Notes under the pieces: model-generated
Seen by the model: only the letters and a program-made list of their open reading frames with translations
The model's database searches: none
Told to the model about the DNA's origin: nothing
Shown here: piece after piece, positions 26,694 to 26,960 of the stretch
Numbering within the stretch: position 1 is the stretch's first letter
Layout of the letters: each line of letters begins with the position of its first letter
Origin: CAG-273 sp051891195
GTDB lineage: Bacteria; Bacillota; Clostridia; TANB77; CAG-508
NCBI GenBank assembly: GCA_051891195.1
Contig: JBJFEZ010000058.1
Coordinates: forward strand, 1-26,960
DNA: 26,960 nucleotides
Direction of reading: 5' to 3'
Made by a program: the position numbers and the translations under genes

Positions 26694-26960
26694 TTTGTTA
26701 GATATTATTTCAATAACTGCATTTTTATCTCAAGGAATTTAAAATTGTGTGTCGAATAATATAAAATGTAATCCAATATACATAAAAACAGATGACATTT
26801 GGTTTGTATTATGAAAGTTTTGTACAATAAGAAATAGGAGTAAAATATAACACCGCGCAAAATGGCCCTCCCTTCAAAATCTCGCTATTCCTTTAACAAA
26901 GCCTGTTTCAGCCTATTATTACAACAACAAACTATATTACTTTCTTATAAAAAGCTCTTA
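26694..26960. other. Non-coding region at the right edge
   Basis: No reading frame on either strand continues to the window edge. The stretch is AT-rich apart from a GC-rich patch at 26851-26880 (ACCGCGCAAAATGGCCCTCC). It may hold a promoter, an untranslated RNA or part of a replication or control region. I see no tRNA, att site or clear promoter. Confidence 0.5.

Noticed and set aside
1..26960. TGA reassigned to Trp or Gly
   Set aside because: TGA properly ends the sigma gene (10343), the 70-aa gene (3710) and parA (25194), and Trp is encoded by TGG throughout.
1..26960. Plus-strand reading frames such as 7632-8048, 11337-11735 and 1463-1711
   Set aside because: They lie antisense to well-supported minus-strand genes, show no recognisable domains and lack convincing ribosome binding sites.
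1..26960. CRISPR array, tRNA or rRNA genes
   Set aside because: No regularly spaced repeats and no cloverleaf or rRNA-like stretches were seen.

Overview
This window is the interior of an integrative conjugative element (ICE), or a related conjugative plasmid, from a very AT-rich, probably gut-associated, Firmicute-type bacterium. It looks like a metagenome or draft assembly because it holds two 100-N scaffold gaps. Every gene I can support lies on the minus strand, so transcription runs from about 26,630 down to 1. Gene content and order match the Tn1549/C. difficile CTn type of transfer module.

Layout in transcription order. (1) 26,960-24,296: a non-coding leader, a small unknown protein, then ParA and ParB. 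(2) 24,089-18,833: a membrane-anchored protein with a Cys-rich tail and a 1,501-aa sortase-anchored adhesin (thioester domain, about 11 Cna-B-like domains, VPKTG signal). (3) 18,712-10,994: two small proteins, then a giant fused N6-methylase/SNF2-type helicase of about 2,322 aa. It carries a TnpV-family gene overprinted in another frame. (4) 10,962-8,944: an ECF sigma / anti-sigma / membrane-protein cassette bounded by an 18-bp inverted repeat and preceded by an ECF-type promoter. (5) 8,818-6,710: two unknown proteins and a DUF3991/TOPRIM protein. (6) 6,709-1: a candidate oriT, MobC, relaxase, PcfB-like DUF3801 protein, a small protein, VirD4 coupling protein, Maff2, an MT-A70 methyltransferase, and a VirB6/TrbL-like membrane protein that runs off the left edge. 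VirB4 and the rest of the mating channel should lie beyond position 1.

The most striking observation is about decoding. VirD4 and the methylase/helicase are each broken into consecutive reading frames. Every break is one extra C directly before a conserved glycine GGN codon, and in the upstream frame the ribosome meets CGG at exactly that point. There are four such sites: two in tandem at 2,351-2,357, one at 3,184-3,186 and one at 12,621-12,623. Skipping the C of each restores full-length proteins whose lengths divide by three. By my reading, CGG is never used in frame as an ordinary arginine codon in the roughly 8,000 codons here, although it occurs out of frame about 12 times within genes. 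This fits a host in which CGG is unassigned and the sequence CGGN is read by a +1 shift as glycine. I know of a comparable AGG-to-GGY scheme in Perkinsus mitochondria, but of no description of this in bacteria.

Both N gaps are flanked by identical 55-bp direct repeats. Collapsing one repeat copy plus the Ns restores the relaxase (462 aa) and the helicase exactly in frame, so the gaps look like unmerged k-mer overlaps rather than missing DNA.
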